Below are positions 44,628-53,591 of a stretch of DNA of 64,000 bases, piece after piece. Position numbers and translations under genes: made by a program. How positions within the stretch are numbered: position 1 is the first letter of the stretch; each line of letters opens with the position of its first letter. Origin of the DNA: RGIG1902 sp034926865 (lineage in GTDB: Bacteria; Bacillota; Clostridia; Oscillospirales; Butyricicoccaceae); contig JAYFQP010000024.1 in NCBI GenBank assembly GCA_034926865.1, positions 48,309 through 112,308 of the forward strand, read 5' to 3'. The notes below the pieces were generated by a model that did no database searches, was not told the DNA's origin, and saw nothing but the letters and a program-made list of their open reading frames with translations.

Positions 44628-44865
44628 TGAGACCAAAAGAAGTAGATAGGCGTTGCTTTTTAGAGAGTGTGCATTTGGTGTGAGCACATAAGACCGCCGT
44701 TTGAAATACATTTGTGAGCGGAGCGCTGAAATTACAGTAGGCGTATACGGAGAGGCCCGTTACAGCCTGTCGGGGTAATTCCCCGAAAAGGTCCTTTTTT
44801 AAGGATAAACTGAGGTGGTACCGCGGTTAATATCGCCCTCTGCGTGATGCAGAGGGCGTTTTTGT
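44628..44865 (+). promoter_or_regulatory. T-box riboswitch, tyrosine (tyrS leader)
   Basis: The leader shows AGTAGA near 44640, AGAGAG with GGTG-type Stem I distal elements (44662-44690), and the specifier region GAAATACATTTGTGAGC, in which TAC (44707-44709) is a tyrosine codon. The T-box sequence GAGGTGGTACCGCGG is at 44812-44826, followed by the terminator stem. Uncharged tRNA-Tyr would stabilise the antiterminator and allow tyrS expression. Confidence 0.93.
44834..44865 (+). terminator. T-box-controlled terminator of tyrS
   Basis: CGCCCTCTGC (44834-44843) pairs with 44849-44858, loop GTGAT, then TTTTTGTT. Confidence 0.92.
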
Positions 44866-44901
44866 TACTATAGTTAATTGATATACCGGAGGAAGAAAGA
44901 A

Positions 44902-46125
44902 ATGAAATTATATGATGAACTGAAAGCCAGAGGGCTTATTGCCCAAGTGACCGACGAGGAGCAAGTCAGCTCGCTTATCAACGAGGGTAAGGCAGTTTTT
45001 TATATCGGGTTTGACCCAACAGCGGATTCACTGCACGTCGGACATTTTATGACACTATGCCTTATGAAACGCCTTCAAATGGCGGGCAACCGTCCGATAG
45101 CTCTTATCGGTGGAGGGACTGCCATGGTAGGCGACCCATCAGGCCGTACCGATATGCGTTCTATGATGACAACTGATACTATTAGCCATAACTGTGAGTG
45201 CTTCAGAAAACAGATGGAGCGCTTTATCGATTTTGGCGAAGGCAAGGCGATGATGGTAAATAACGCTGATTGGCTTATGAAGCTCAATTATATTGAGGTT
45301 CTGCGCGATGTGGGAGCGTATTTCTCGGTTAACAATATGCTGAGGGCAGACTGTTATAAGCAGCGTATGGAAAAAGGGCTTTCTTTCCTTGAGTTTAACT
45401 ATATGATAATGCAGTCATATGACTTTTACCATCTTTTCCAGCATTACGGATGTAACCTCCAGTTTGGCGGAAATGACCAATGGTCAAATATGCTCGGAGG
45501 GACAGAGCTGATCCGCAAAAAGCTGGGCAAAGATGCCCATGTCATGACAATTACTTTGCTTCTTAACTCAGAGGGTAAGAAGATGGGCAAGACATCAAGC
45601 GGAGCAGTGTGGTTGGATGCTGAAAAAACGTCGACATATGACTTCTACCAGTACTGGAGAAACGTAGATGACGCAGATGTTCTCAAATGCCTTAGGATGC
45701 TGACATTTTTGCCGCTTGATCAAATAGAAGAGATGGATAAGTGGGAAGGCAGCCAGCTCAACCAGGCAAAGGATATACTGGCTTATGAGCTTACCAAGCT
45801 CGTTCATGGAGAAGAAGCCTCAGAAAAGGCCAGAGAAGCCAGCCGTGCGCTTTTTGGGGCAGGGGCTGTTTCAGAAAATATGCCGTCTACTACACTTTGC
45901 GCCTGTGATTTTCCAGATGGAATGACAATATGTGACCTGATGCTTAAATGTGGTATTGTTGCTTCAAAGGGAGAAGCGCGCAGGCTTGTTGACCAGGGCG
46001 GCGTTTTTGTTAATGATGAGAAGGTTTCTTCGGCTACTCAGATATTTACGCCTGACGACGTTAAAAAAGGCAATTTTGTTATTAAAAAGGGCAAAAAGAC
46101 ATTTCATAAGGTAATCTGCGAATAA
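44902..46125 (+). CDS. tyrS: Tyrosyl-tRNA synthetase
   Basis: Class I aminoacyl-tRNA synthetase, 407 aa. HIGH-type motif HVGHFMT (near residue 45), KMSKS-type motif KKMGKTSSG (near residue 227), and a C-terminal S4 RNA-binding domain (GIVASKGEARRLVDQGGVFVN). ATG 44902 follows CCGGAGGAAG. Regulated by the tyrosine T-box leader immediately upstream. The class with S4 domain is the common bacterial TyrS1 type. Confidence 0.97.
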   Translation: MKLYDELKARGLIAQVTDEEQVSSLINEGKAVFYIGFDPTADSLHVGHFMTLCLMKRLQMAGNRPIALIGGGTAMVGDPSGRTDMRSMMTTDTISHNCECFRKQMERFIDFGEGKAMMVNNADWLMKLNYIEVLRDVGAYFSVNNMLRADCYKQRMEKGLSFLEFNYMIMQSYDFYHLFQHYGCNLQFGGNDQWSNMLGGTELIRKKLGKDAHVMTITLLLNSEGKKMGKTSSGAVWLDAEKTSTYDFYQYWRNVDDADVLKCLRMLTFLPLDQIEEMDKWEGSQLNQAKDILAYELTKLVHGEEASEKAREASRALFGAGAVSENMPSTTLCACDFPDGMTICDLMLKCGIVASKGEARRLVDQGGVFVNDEKVSSATQIFTPDDVKKGNFVIKKGKKTFHKVICE

Positions 46126-46140
46126 TCATACTTTACTTGA

Positions 46141-46166
46141 CCTGCCGTTCAAAATTGGACGGCAGG
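46141..46166 (+). terminator. Hairpin after tyrS, possible terminator
   Basis: CCTGCCGT pairs with ACGGCAGG, plus two inner pairs, loop AAAATT. No T-run follows directly, so termination may be inefficient. Confidence 0.5.
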
Positions 46167-46196
46167 CCATGGCTTTTGTGTGGAAGAGGAGAAAAT

Positions 46197-47375
46197 ATGC
46201 AATACCGTATCAACCCCCAAAATGGTGATAAGCTTTCTGTTCTCGGTTTCGGATGTATGAGGTTCACAAGAAAAGGCGGTTTTATAGATCAGGAAAAGGC
46301 AGAGCAGGAAATGCAGGCAGCCCTTGATTTGGGGGTAAATTATTTTGACACCGCTTATACATATCCTGGCAGTGAGATTTGTCTTGGGAAATTTCTTGCA
46401 AAAGGCAATAGGGATAAGATCTATATTGCTACGAAGCTTCCTCAGTATCTTGCAAAAAGCTATGAAGACTTTGACAGATTTTTTTATGAAGAACTTAAAA
46501 GACTGCAAACTGATTGCATAGACTATTATCTTTTACATATGCTTTCAGATTTCTATTCATGGAAGAGGCTTGTAGATCTGGGTATAGAAAAATGGATACA
46601 GGAGAAAAAAGAAAAAGGCGAGATACGAAATATAGGATTTTCGTATCACGGAGGTTCGAATGGTTTTATAGCAATACTTGATGCCTATGACTTCGATTTT
46701 TGCCAGATACAGTTCAATTATCTTGACATACATGGACAAGCTGGCGAACGTGGGCTTAAATATGCCTCTGAGAAAGGGATGCCTGTAGTGATAATGGAAC
46801 CTTTGCGTGGAGGAAGGCTTGTTCAAGGGCTTCCTGGCAGAGCAAAAGAGTTCTGGAATGAGGCCAAACCCAAGAGAAGCCCCGCTGAATGGGGCCTTAG
46901 ATGGCTTTGGAATTATTCGGAGGTAACTGTGGTTCTTTCGGGAATGAACTCATTGGGACAGGTTACTGAGAATGTTGCAGTGGCTTCATCATCTCCTGCA
47001 GGTGATCTTACGGCGGATGAGCTTGCCCTCTATGACAATGCTAGGGAGATAATAAGAGAGAACACAAAAGTGCCTTGTACAGGATGTGGGTATTGCATGC
47101 CCTGCCCTGCGGGAGTTGACATTCCCGTGTGCTTCAATGCAATGAACGTAAGGCAGTCTGACGGGCTTTATAACGGCACAAGAGAGTATTTGATGTGCAC
47201 AACATTTAAAGCTAAGCCGACTAACGCCTCAAAGTGCATTAAATGCGGCAGGTGTGAAACGCGTTGCCCTCAGAAAATACAAATACGCAGGGAACTTGAA
47301 GGAATTGTGAAGACACTTGAGAATCCAGCATATAAAATCATAGCAAAAGCAGCAAAGGCCTTTGGAAGATTTTAA
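46197..47375 (+). CDS. Aldo/keto reductase with C-terminal 4Fe-4S domain
   Basis: 392-aa NAD(P)H-dependent oxidoreductase fold protein. The N-terminal TIM-barrel domain has the catalytic set Asp-Tyr in FDTAYTYPGSE, Lys in IATKLPQY and His in YYLLHML; the C-terminal part carries two ferredoxin-like clusters (CTGCGYCMPCPAGVDIPVC and CIKCGRCETRCPQ), so electrons are likely exchanged with Fe-S partners. Substrate is unknown. ATG 46197 follows GAAGAGGAG; an upstream in-frame ATG at 46137 would place the tyrS hairpin in the coding region. Confidence 0.92.
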   Translation: MQYRINPQNGDKLSVLGFGCMRFTRKGGFIDQEKAEQEMQAALDLGVNYFDTAYTYPGSEICLGKFLAKGNRDKIYIATKLPQYLAKSYEDFDRFFYEELKRLQTDCIDYYLLHMLSDFYSWKRLVDLGIEKWIQEKKEKGEIRNIGFSYHGGSNGFIAILDAYDFDFCQIQFNYLDIHGQAGERGLKYASEKGMPVVIMEPLRGGRLVQGLPGRAKEFWNEAKPKRSPAEWGLRWLWNYSEVTVVLSGMNSLGQVTENVAVASSSPAGDLTADELALYDNAREIIRENTKVPCTGCGYCMPCPAGVDIPVCFNAMNVRQSDGLYNGTREYLMCTTFKAKPTNASKCIKCGRCETRCPQKIQIRRELEGIVKTLENPAYKIIAKAAKAFGRF

Positions 47376-47384
47376 CGTATTTTG

Positions 47385-47414
47385 TTGAAAAGATTAATGG
47401 CTGTATAGTATAAT
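47385..47414 (+). promoter_or_regulatory. Promoter of the SpoIID-domain gene
   Basis: TTGAAA (47385-47390), 18 bp, TATAAT (47409-47414). It resembles a vegetative sigma-A promoter rather than a sigma-E one. Confidence 0.6.
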
Positions 47415-47442
47415 AGAGAAATAAAGGCAAAAAGGGGATAAT

Positions 47443-49089
47443 ATGAAAAAGCTCTTTAGATCACTGTTTTTATTTACAATATTATGCTCGATGATGTCTC
47501 CGTCTGTTTTAGCCTCTGCGGAAGACCCTCTTATAAAGATAGGCCTTGCCTACAGCACAAATGCCCTTCCCGGAGCAAAACTAATGAATGTTTCTGGGAT
47601 GGAAGACGGCTACTGCTTCGGATATTTTGATTCGTCCCGTGAGTTTCATGAGATAAGCTGTACAGATGAGCGATATCTTGTCGTGCTCAAAGATAAGACA
47701 GTTTATATGTCTACAACCGAGGCTTTTACCGATACTAAGCCTTCCAACTGTAAAAAAACGATTAATCCTTATCATCTTCAAACAGACGACAGCTTTGCAG
47801 ATTATAACGCTGCTCTTGATTGCGCAGTTGATATAAAAGATTACGGTTACGAGGCATTTCCTGCGTATTACATGGGCAAATATGTAGTTCGTATAGGGGA
47901 ATATGGTTCGTCTTCTGAGGCAAAATTGAATGAATCTGTGGTTAGTGACAAGGTAGGATATGATCTTACTGCTACAGGTGGCAGTACCACCTGTTATACC
48001 GTGGCTCTGGCCGAGAGCGGAGAGATTGTTTTTGAATTTGATCTGGGCGGTCAGGCTTTTGGGGTAATGCCGTATTCGAAAAACACATGGTTTTCCGGTT
48101 ACAGCTACTGCGGCGGCTTTGAGTACAACCGAATAAACGGCAATGACATAACAGTTATAAATGTTGTAGGCCTTCACGATTACATAAAGGGTGTTATTTC
48201 AAATGAGATGAATCCCAGCTGGAATATTGAGGCTCTGAAGGCTCAGGCATTATGCGCAAAATCCTATTGCCTTACAAACCTTAATAAGCATTCATCACTT
48301 GGCTTTGATCTTTGCAATACTACTGATTGTCAGGTTTATTTCGGAACGCGCCAGCAGACGGCAAACAGCAACAAAGCAGTTGATGACACCTTCGGACTCT
48401 ATGTCAAATATAATGGAAAAATTGTATCTACTGTTTACCATTCTTCCAGCGGAGGCTACACGGAGGATGCGGTAAACGTATGGGGCAAGGATGTTGGTTA
48501 TCTTAAAGGTGTTGAAGATAAATATCTTAAGCAAACCCTGCCGTATAACTTTTCAATAACAAATAGCCAAATTAAAACGGTTCTTAAAGATAAAGGGTAT
48601 AGCGTAGGAGATATTACTGATTATTATATCAGCAGTTTTACTCCTTTTGGCAATGTTCGCGCGGTTACATTTAAACAAAGCAATGGCAAAGAGCTTACTT
48701 TTACCGGAGAAAAAGCGAGAACTATTATTAATAGTACTTCTCTGGGGTTTCAGACAAAGAGTCAAAGATATACTATAACACCCTCGGTAGGCGGCTTATA
48801 TATAAACGGCAATGCATTCTCTGGTTCTCTCTCAAACCTTTTTGCCATTGGTTCAAGCGGGACAAAGATACTTAACATTTCATCTTTTAGCGATGTAAAG
48901 GTCATGACAGCCGATGGTATTGGGCCGCTTCAAGCCGAAAAAACATCTTATTATGTAAGCGGCTGCGGCTCTGGACACAATGTGGGCATGAGCCAGTGGG
49001 GAGCAAAAGCTATGGCTGATCTTGGATACAGCTATGATGAAATACTGAGGTTTTATTTTACAGGTATTGAGATAGGTCCACGCAACTGA
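47443..49089 (+). CDS. SpoIID/LytB domain protein
   Basis: 548-aa exported protein with a signal peptide (about residues 1-25). Residues about 245-545 form the SpoIID domain, a lytic transglycosylase-type enzyme that trims peptidoglycan: VISNEMNPSWNIEALKAQAL contains the catalytic-type Glu, later YHSSSGGYTEDAVNVWG and the C-terminal GCGSGHNVGMSQWGAKAMA motif. The N-terminal 220 residues have no recognised motif and make it longer than classical SpoIID (about 340 aa). The promoter looks like sigma-A, so it could be a vegetative or amidase-enhancer paralogue (LytB type) rather than SpoIID itself. Confidence 0.88.
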   Translation: MKKLFRSLFLFTILCSMMSPSVLASAEDPLIKIGLAYSTNALPGAKLMNVSGMEDGYCFGYFDSSREFHEISCTDERYLVVLKDKTVYMSTTEAFTDTKPSNCKKTINPYHLQTDDSFADYNAALDCAVDIKDYGYEAFPAYYMGKYVVRIGEYGSSSEAKLNESVVSDKVGYDLTATGGSTTCYTVALAESGEIVFEFDLGGQAFGVMPYSKNTWFSGYSYCGGFEYNRINGNDITVINVVGLHDYIKGVISNEMNPSWNIEALKAQALCAKSYCLTNLNKHSSLGFDLCNTTDCQVYFGTRQQTANSNKAVDDTFGLYVKYNGKIVSTVYHSSSGGYTEDAVNVWGKDVGYLKGVEDKYLKQTLPYNFSITNSQIKTVLKDKGYSVGDITDYYISSFTPFGNVRAVTFKQSNGKELTFTGEKARTIINSTSLGFQTKSQRYTITPSVGGLYINGNAFSGSLSNLFAIGSSGTKILNISSFSDVKVMTADGIGPLQAEKTSYYVSGCGSGHNVGMSQWGAKAMADLGYSYDEILRFYFTGIEIGPRN

Positions 49090-49104
49090 TAAACTGTAAA
49101 GCGA

Positions 49105-49138
49105 AAAGAAGCAGATTTAATATCTGCTTCTTTGTTTA
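49105..49138 (+). terminator. Intrinsic terminator after the SpoIID-domain gene
   Basis: 12-bp perfect stem (49105-49116 with 49122-49133), 5-nt loop, tail TTTGTTTATA. Confidence 0.85.
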
Positions 49139-49231
49139 TATTAATATAACAGTTTTAGGGGATTTCGCCCTGCGAAACGGCTGAACACAGGCTTTAGCCT
49201 TAAAATATATGTGTCCAAGCTTTGCATTTTG

Positions 49232-49240
49232 TGATATACT
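49232..49240 (+). promoter_or_regulatory. Extended -10 promoter of queA
   Basis: TGATATACT about 105 bp before queA; no good -35. The rest of the 49140-49345 interval holds no gene and no other recognised element. Confidence 0.45.
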
Positions 49241-49345
49241 ATTCAAAGTGCGCAGCATAAGAGCAACTGTTGCCGAGTGTTGAACATGAAGAAATAACGG
49301 TTATCAAATAAGGCCCCTGTGGGCATTAAAAGGAAGCATGTACTT

Positions 49346-50374
49346 ATGATGAAAACCAGCGATTTTTACTATGATCTTCCCAAAGAGCTCATAGCTCAGA
49401 CTCCTATAACTGAAAGAGATCATTCAAGGCTTATGGTGGTTAACAGAAGAAACGGGGAACTGTGCCATGAGCATTTTTATGATATTACAAAGCATCTTAA
49501 AAAAGGTGACTGCCTTGTTATAAACGATACAAGAGTTCTTCCTGCTCGTCTTTACGGCATTAAAGAGGGCGGTGGAGCACATGTGGAGGTACTTCTTTTA
49601 AAACGTCTTGAGAGCGATGACTGGGAATGTATAGTATACCCCGGACGAAGGCTGAAAAAAGGCGTTAAGGTCACCTTTGGCGATGGCATTCTTACTGGAG
49701 AAATAAAGGAGGTTCTGCCTGATGGGAACAGGATCGTACACTTCACTTATGATGGCATATTCCTTGAACTCCTTGAAAAAATAGGAACAATGCCGCTGCC
49801 TCCTTATATAACTGAGCGACTTCAAGACAATGAGAGATACCAGACAGTGTATTCAAGAGAAAACGGCTCCGCAGCTGCCCCGACCGCTGGGCTTCATTTC
49901 ACTAAGGAGCTTCTTGAAACGATTGAGGGGCTTGGCGTCGAGGTGGTACATATAACTCTTCATGTTGGTCTTGGCACCTTCAGACCCGTAAAGGAAGAGA
50001 ATATACAGGATCATTTGATGCACTCGGAAAGCTATCACGTAACAGAAGAAGCGGCACAGAGAATAAATGAGGCAAGAGCTAAAGGCGGAAGAATCATTGC
50101 CGTAGGCACAACATCCTGCCGAACGCTTGAGACTGTGGGCGATGAAAACGGACTTGTACACAGCGGAAGTGGAAGCACAGATATTTATATTTATCCCGGT
50201 TACCGCTTTAAGGTACTAGACGGACTTATCACAAACTTTCATCTCCCTGAAAGCACTTTGATAATGCTTGTTTCTGCATTTTCAACAAGAGATATAATAT
50301 TAAATGCCTATAAAACCGCCGTGGAAGAAAAGTATCGCTTTTTCAGCTTTGGCGATGCGATGCTGCTGATTTGA
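49346..50374 (+). CDS. queA: S-adenosylmethionine:tRNA ribosyltransferase-isomerase
   Basis: Adds the epoxycyclopentandiol precursor in queuosine synthesis on tRNA; 342 aa. Signature blocks: DFYYDLPKELIAQTP, VINDTRVLPARL, and the C-terminal NFHLPESTLIMLVSAF. ATG 49346 (MMKTSDFYYDLP) follows AAAAGGAAG; the GTG at 49319 would add 9 unrelated residues. In an operon-like order with tgt and yajC, interrupted here by rmuC. Confidence 0.96.
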   Translation: MMKTSDFYYDLPKELIAQTPITERDHSRLMVVNRRNGELCHEHFYDITKHLKKGDCLVINDTRVLPARLYGIKEGGGAHVEVLLLKRLESDDWECIVYPGRRLKKGVKVTFGDGILTGEIKEVLPDGNRIVHFTYDGIFLELLEKIGTMPLPPYITERLQDNERYQTVYSRENGSAAAPTAGLHFTKELLETIEGLGVEVVHITLHVGLGTFRPVKEENIQDHLMHSESYHVTEEAAQRINEARAKGGRIIAVGTTSCRTLETVGDENGLVHSGSGSTDIYIYPGYRFKVLDGLITNFHLPESTLIMLVSAFSTRDIILNAYKTAVEEKYRFFSFGDAMLLI

Positions 50375-50421
50375 AACTATTTAAAAACGGAACTTTCCAT
50401 ATTTGTATTTGAGGGAATGAT

Positions 50422-51624
50422 ATGTTAGAAAAAATACTGCTTTCTTTGGCGCTTTTAGCCGCTGCTTTTTCAGGAATAATGTGTCTTGTTATGCTTGGCC
50501 GGCTTAAAAGTATTGAAAAGCATCTTTCGGATATAGAAAGAAAAGAAGCTGATGGCGGAGCAATCATGGCACGTCAGGATATGCTTATAAATACAGTTGA
50601 ACACATGATAAAGGGGCTTAAAGCCGACATGACCTCATCGGCGATGCAGAGTGATCAAAAACTGGATTTATTCCGCAGGGGGATTGAAAACGCCCTTACT
50701 CAGATGAGAAGGGAAAACGCTGTTCAGCTTGATGCTATACGCGGCACGGTTGATGAAAAGCTTCAGGATACGCTTGACAAGAAACTCAGCGAATCTTTTG
50801 CTCAGGTCAGCCAGAGGCTCGAGCAGGTGTATAGAGGGCTTGGAGAAATGCAAAGCCTTGCCTCTGGCGTGGGTGACCTCAAACGAGTCCTTTCAAATGT
50901 AAAAACAAGGGGTATGCTTGGAGAAATACAGCTTGGGGCCATACTGGAACAAATGCTTTCGCCGGAACAATATGGCCAGAATGTAGCTGTTAAACCCGGA
51001 AGCCAGGCCAATGTTGAGTTCGCGATAAAACTGCCCGGTACGGGAGAAGACTGCGTGTGGCTTCCTGTAGATTCTAAGTTTCCCCTCGATTGCTATGAGC
51101 AGCTCTTGACAGCATATGAAAGCGGAGATGGGCAGGCTGTAGAAAAAACTGCAAAAGAGCTTCGCGACAGACTCAAAAGATTTGCAAAAGACATTCATGA
51201 TAAATACATAGCTCCGCCCCATACTACTGATTTTGCCGTGATGTTCCTGCCGGCGGAGGGGCTTTATGCCGAGGCTGTTAAAATGGGCATGGTTGAAACG
51301 CTGCAGAGAGAATTCAAAGTCAGTATAGCAGGCCCTACCACTATGGGAGCGCTTCTGAATAGCCTTCAGATGGGATTTAAAACGCTTGCCATACAGAAGC
51401 GTTCAAGTGAAGTATGGAGGGTTCTGAGTGCCGTTAAAACCGAATTCGATACGTTCGGATCAATACTTGAGATGACACAGAAGCGTATCCTTCAGGCGAA
51501 TGACGAACTTGATAGGCTTGTAGGCGTAAGGACTCGAAAAATACAAAGCACGCTTAAGGGTGTACAGAGCCTTTCAGGAGAAAGCGAAACAAACATTTTG
51601 GAGGAATATACAGATAATGTTTAA
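50422..51624 (+). CDS. rmuC: DNA recombination protein RmuC homologue
   Basis: 400-aa protein with an N-terminal transmembrane helix (about residues 4-25), a coiled-coil stalk (about 30-150), and the RmuC nuclease-like domain (KTRGMLGEIQLGAILEQML, WLPVDSKFPLDCYEQLL, FAVMFLPAEGLYAEA). RmuC limits DNA inversion and rearrangement at repeats in E. coli; its exact activity is uncertain. Here it is placed between queA and tgt, overlapping tgt by 8 bp. Confidence 0.93.
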   Translation: MLEKILLSLALLAAAFSGIMCLVMLGRLKSIEKHLSDIERKEADGGAIMARQDMLINTVEHMIKGLKADMTSSAMQSDQKLDLFRRGIENALTQMRRENAVQLDAIRGTVDEKLQDTLDKKLSESFAQVSQRLEQVYRGLGEMQSLASGVGDLKRVLSNVKTRGMLGEIQLGAILEQMLSPEQYGQNVAVKPGSQANVEFAIKLPGTGEDCVWLPVDSKFPLDCYEQLLTAYESGDGQAVEKTAKELRDRLKRFAKDIHDKYIAPPHTTDFAVMFLPAEGLYAEAVKMGMVETLQREFKVSIAGPTTMGALLNSLQMGFKTLAIQKRSSEVWRVLSAVKTEFDTFGSILEMTQKRILQANDELDRLVGVRTRKIQSTLKGVQSLSGESETNILEEYTDNV

Positions 51625-52747
51625 GGTTCTTATAAAGGAAGGTGACGCAAGGCTGGGGGTATACAGCACACCTCACGGCGAGATAAACACCCCCGTTTTT
51701 ATGAATGTCGGTACACAGGCAGCTATTAAAGGAGCTCTTTCCAGCGAAGACCTTGAGCGTATAAACTGCTCGGTACTTTTGTGCAATACCTATCATCTTC
51801 ATCTTAGGCCTGGTGACGGTGTCGTGCATACAATGGGCGGCCTTCACAGCTTTGCTGACTGGAACGGCCCGATATTGACCGATAGCGGCGGGTTTCAGGT
51901 TTTCTCGCTTGCCAAGCTAAGAAACATTAAAGAGGAAGGTGTTACCTTCAGCGCGCATACAGACGGACACAGAGTATTTATGGGCCCCGAGGAGAGCATG
52001 AAGATACAATGGGGGCTTGGTTCCGATATCGCGATGGCGTTTGACGAGTGTATTGAAAACCCATCTCCATATGAATATGTAAAAAAGTCCTGCGAACGAA
52101 CAGTCAGATGGCTTGAACGCTGCAAGATCGCTCTTTCAGAGCTTCAGAAAAGGGAAGACACAGTTACACCGGGACAAATGCTTTGGGGTATCAATCAGGG
52201 GGGCACATATCCTGATATAAGGGTTGAGCATATGCGGCGTATAGCAGAGCTTGACTTGCCCGGATATGCTATCGGCGGACTTGCTGTTGGTGAAACAACT
52301 GAAGAGATGTATCACATCATAGAAAATGTCTGCCCGGAAATGCCTGAAGATAAGCCAAGGTACCTGATGGGTGTCGGAACGCCGGTTAACATTCTGGAAG
52401 CAATTTCCCGCGGAGTTGATTTTTTCGACTGTGTAATGCCTGCAAGAAATGCGCGTCATGGGCATCTTTTTACTTCCAGTGGAATAATCAATATAAATAA
52501 CGCAAAATATATAACTGATCAGGGTCCCATTGACGATGAATGCTGCTGCCCGGTATGCAAACGCTATACAAGATCATATATCCGGCATCTGTTAAGATCA
52601 GGAGAAATGCTTGGAATGAGACTTGCTGTTATGCATAACCTTTACTTTTACAATAACCTCATGGCTGAAATACGAGGCCATCTTGCTGATGGGACATTTA
52701 CTGAATATAAAAACAGGCAGGTTGGGATTTTGGCCCAAAGAATATAA
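51617..52747 (+). CDS. tgt: tRNA-guanine transglycosylase
   Basis: Exchanges guanine-34 for preQ1 in queuosine tRNAs; 376 aa. The catalytic Asp is in LTDSGGFQVFS, the second Asp in FDCVMPARNARHG, and the Zn site is CCCPVCKRYTRSYIRHLL with the following His. ATG 51617 is taken over in-frame upstream codons because GGAGG is at 51600-51604 and the family begins MFKVL; it overlaps the rmuC stop. Confidence 0.97.
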   Translation: MFKVLIKEGDARLGVYSTPHGEINTPVFMNVGTQAAIKGALSSEDLERINCSVLLCNTYHLHLRPGDGVVHTMGGLHSFADWNGPILTDSGGFQVFSLAKLRNIKEEGVTFSAHTDGHRVFMGPEESMKIQWGLGSDIAMAFDECIENPSPYEYVKKSCERTVRWLERCKIALSELQKREDTVTPGQMLWGINQGGTYPDIRVEHMRRIAELDLPGYAIGGLAVGETTEEMYHIIENVCPEMPEDKPRYLMGVGTPVNILEAISRGVDFFDCVMPARNARHGHLFTSSGIININNAKYITDQGPIDDECCCPVCKRYTRSYIRHLLRSGEMLGMRLAVMHNLYFYNNLMAEIRGHLADGTFTEYKNRQVGILAQRI

Positions 52748-52754
52748 ATATAGG

Positions 52755-52783
52755 TTGTATTTTAACTTTGAACCATATATAAT
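52755..52783 (+). promoter_or_regulatory. Sigma-A-type promoter of yajC
   Basis: TTGTAT (52755-52760), 17 bp, TATAAT (52778-52783), immediately after tgt and 34 bp before the yajC ATG. Confidence 0.75.
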
Positions 52784-52816
52784 AATTGTTATACCACTAT
52801 TTTAGGAGGATTAAGA

Positions 52817-53125
52817 ATGGATACTGCCGGGATTATTCTTTGGGTTATCGTTATGGGCCTACTTTTTTACTTCATGGTTTACAGGCCTCAGAAAAAGCAG
52901 GAAAAGACCGCAAGAATCCTTAGGAACAGTCTTGCTACTGGTGACACTATTGAGACTATCGGTGGTTTTACCGGACGAGTTCTCAGCATAAAGGATGACG
53001 ATGTTACTTTTGAAACAGGCTCAGACAGGACAAAGCTTGTTGTCAAAAAATGGGGTATTCGTTTCAGAACCCCAGCTGAAAATGCATCTGGCGCTTCTGA
53101 GTCATCTTCTTCTGAAGAAAAATAG
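52817..53125 (+). CDS. yajC: Preprotein translocase subunit YajC
   Basis: Single-pass accessory subunit of the SecYEG-SecDF holotranslocon, 102 aa. Transmembrane helix at about residues 5-23, then the family core YRPQKKQEKTARILRNSLATGDTIETIGGFTGRV. ATG after TAGGAGGAT. In Bacillus the same order tgt-yajC-yrzE occurs, which supports the call for the downstream gene too. Confidence 0.96.
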   Translation: MDTAGIILWVIVMGLLFYFMVYRPQKKQEKTARILRNSLATGDTIETIGGFTGRVLSIKDDDVTFETGSDRTKLVVKKWGIRFRTPAENASGASESSSSEEK

Positions 53126-53150
53126 TTTCCTTTGTAATCAAACTGGAAAT

Positions 53151-53194
53151 CTCCCGCATATATATCTGCAAAAGGATATTTTGCGGGAGGTTTT
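53151..53194 (+). promoter_or_regulatory. Hairpin/terminator enclosing the next gene's Shine-Dalgarno
   Basis: CTCCCGCA (53151-53158) pairs with 53182-53189; an inner ATATC/GATAT stem forms within the loop. TTTT follows, so it can act as a terminator. The 3' arm holds GGGAGG (53185-53190), the SD of the following gene. Confidence 0.7.
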
Positions 53195-53199
53195 ATATC

Positions 53200-53586
53200 A
53201 TGCGGAAGTTTACCGAAATGGCCCAGAGCGGCGGTCTGGATGTAAAAAGAGCCCTTATAAGCGGAGTTTTAGGGGCGGTCGCTTTATGTCTGTCATGCCT
53301 CGTGTTTTCATTTCTGATACTCTATGATGTTCTGCCGTTTAAATTTATTGTGGTCTACGCTTCTCTTTCTGGATTTTTTGGAGGCTTGGCGGCAGCTGCG
53401 ATTCTTGGCGCAAAAGGCAAGATATTGTTTTATGTGCCGGTTACTTTCTGCGTTATAATGGCTATAATATTTGCAATGGGGACAGCCATCTTTGATGTGG
53501 GCATATCTATTACGGCAAATCCGTTTCTGCCGATATCGGTTTTGTTCGGGCTTTCGCTGGGCAGCTTTGCTGTGAATTCAAGGTGA
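53200..53586 (+). CDS. TIGR04086 family membrane protein (YrzE-like)
   Basis: 128-aa protein with four predicted transmembrane helices (about residues 17-40, 48-68, 74-95, 106-125), compatible with the TIGR04086/YrzE family often placed after yajC. The family function is unknown. ATG 53200 after GGGAGG. No charged catalytic residues are apparent. It overlaps the cwlD upstream region; the stop is 6 bp before the cwlD ATG. Confidence 0.82.
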   Translation: MRKFTEMAQSGGLDVKRALISGVLGAVALCLSCLVFSFLILYDVLPFKFIVVYASLSGFFGGLAAAAILGAKGKILFYVPVTFCVIMAIIFAMGTAIFDVGISITANPFLPISVLFGLSLGSFAVNSR

Positions 53587-53591
53587 GGCGG

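Noticed and set aside
49222..49240. TTGCAT as the -35 of the queA promoter
   Set aside because: Only 7 bp separate it from TATACT, far too close; the extended -10 is preferred.
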